Part shown: piece after piece, positions 4,966 through 5,066 of the stretch
How positions within the stretch are numbered: position 1 is the stretch's first letter
How the letters are laid out: every line of letters starts with the position of its first letter
NCBI GenBank assembly: GCA_959018155.1
Contig: CAUEKH010000233.1
Span: 1-5,066 of the forward strand
DNA from: an uncultured Hungatella sp.
GTDB taxonomy: Bacteria; Bacillota; Clostridia; Lachnospirales; Lachnospiraceae
DNA length: 5,066 nucleotides
Reading direction: 5' to 3'
Notes under the pieces: generated by a model
What the model was told of the DNA's origin: nothing
The model's database searches: none
Seen by the model: only the letters and a program-made list of their open reading frames with translations
Translations under genes and position numbers: made by a program

Positions 4966-5000
4966 AAAAAAATAAGAAGCCCTGTAGAATCAAGACTTCT
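4966..5000 (-). terminator. Intrinsic terminator after the tRNA-Gly gene
   Basis: On the minus strand, AGAAGTCTT (4992-5000) pairs with AGGGCTTCT (4975-4983) through nine pairs including two G-U, around an 8-nt loop. UA and then seven U follow (4966-4974). It begins 14 nt after the tRNA 3' end and separates tRNA transcription from the acetyltransferase gene. Confidence 0.85.
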
Positions 5001-5014
5001 CATTAATTAGTAAG

Positions 5015-5066
5015 AGCGCGAGACGGGACTCGAACCCGCGGCCTCGACCTTGGCAAGGTCGCGCTC
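5015..5066 (-). tRNA. tRNA-Gly(GCC), 3' part (5' end beyond window)
   Basis: The visible 52 nt run from the 3' side of the D stem (GAGC) to the discriminator base. The anticodon stem is CGACC/GGTCG with loop TTGCCAA, so the anticodon is GCC (5052-5054). A five-base variable loop (AGGCC) follows, then T stem GCGGG/CCCGT with loop TTCGAGT, and acceptor strand CTCGCGC with discriminator T at 5015. U73 and the GCC anticodon fit bacterial tRNA-Gly. No CCA is encoded; CTT follows. The acceptor 5' strand should read GCGCGAG just outside the window. Confidence 0.95.

Noticed and set aside
5015..5066. tRNA-Gly 3' end as an integration (attachment) site for a mobile element
   Set aside because: No integrase gene and no repeated copy of the tRNA 3' end is visible in the window, and the genes that follow look like ordinary chromosomal genes with their own promoters and terminators.

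Overview
The window reads as ordinary chromosomal DNA of a low-to-mid GC Bacillota, most likely a Lachnospiraceae-type clostridium. The evidence is strong AGGAGG-type Shine-Dalgarno sites with 6-9 nt spacing, sigma-A style promoters with 17-nt spacers, U-tract terminators, a tRNA gene without encoded CCA, and a large secreted CAP protein ending in the choline/cell-wall-binding-like repeats that abound in that family. The genus cannot be fixed from this stretch.

Every gene supported here lies on the minus strand, so the transcription order runs from the right edge to the left. First comes the 3' part of a tRNA-Gly(GCC) gene (5015-5066) with its own terminator (4966-5000). Next is a 161-residue RimJ/RimL-like GNAT acetyltransferase (4393-4878). 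A 133-bp gap follows, holding a cluster of CTGTAAA direct repeats and a good promoter. It leads into an 881-residue secreted CAP-domain protein (1614-4259), made of a signal peptide, beta-rich modules, a CAP domain, a Gly/Ser linker and wall-binding repeats. A strong terminator (1549-1600) closes that gene.

The left third looks like one functional module. It contains a YheO/DauR-type PAS-HTH regulator (804-1472) with its own promoter, then a RidA enamine/imine deaminase (297-674), then the N-terminal part of a PLP-dependent fold-type I aminotransferase (1-269, running off the left edge). ridA and the aminotransferase are 27 bp apart and probably cotranscribed from a near-consensus promoter at 752-780. 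The spacer of that promoter is filled by a perfect 18-bp palindrome, and its leader carries a second inverted repeat (708-738). The simplest reading, by inference, is a regulated amino-acid-processing operon: the aminotransferase acts on an unknown amino acid, RidA removes reactive enamine/imine by-products, and the upstream regulator senses a ligand and may act at the palindrome.

No mobile element, CRISPR array, defence system or other plainly new multi-gene system is visible. The points most worth following are the operator-like palindrome in the ridA promoter, the leader hairpin, the helically phased repeats upstream of the surface-protein promoter, and the unusual active-site region of the CAP domain.
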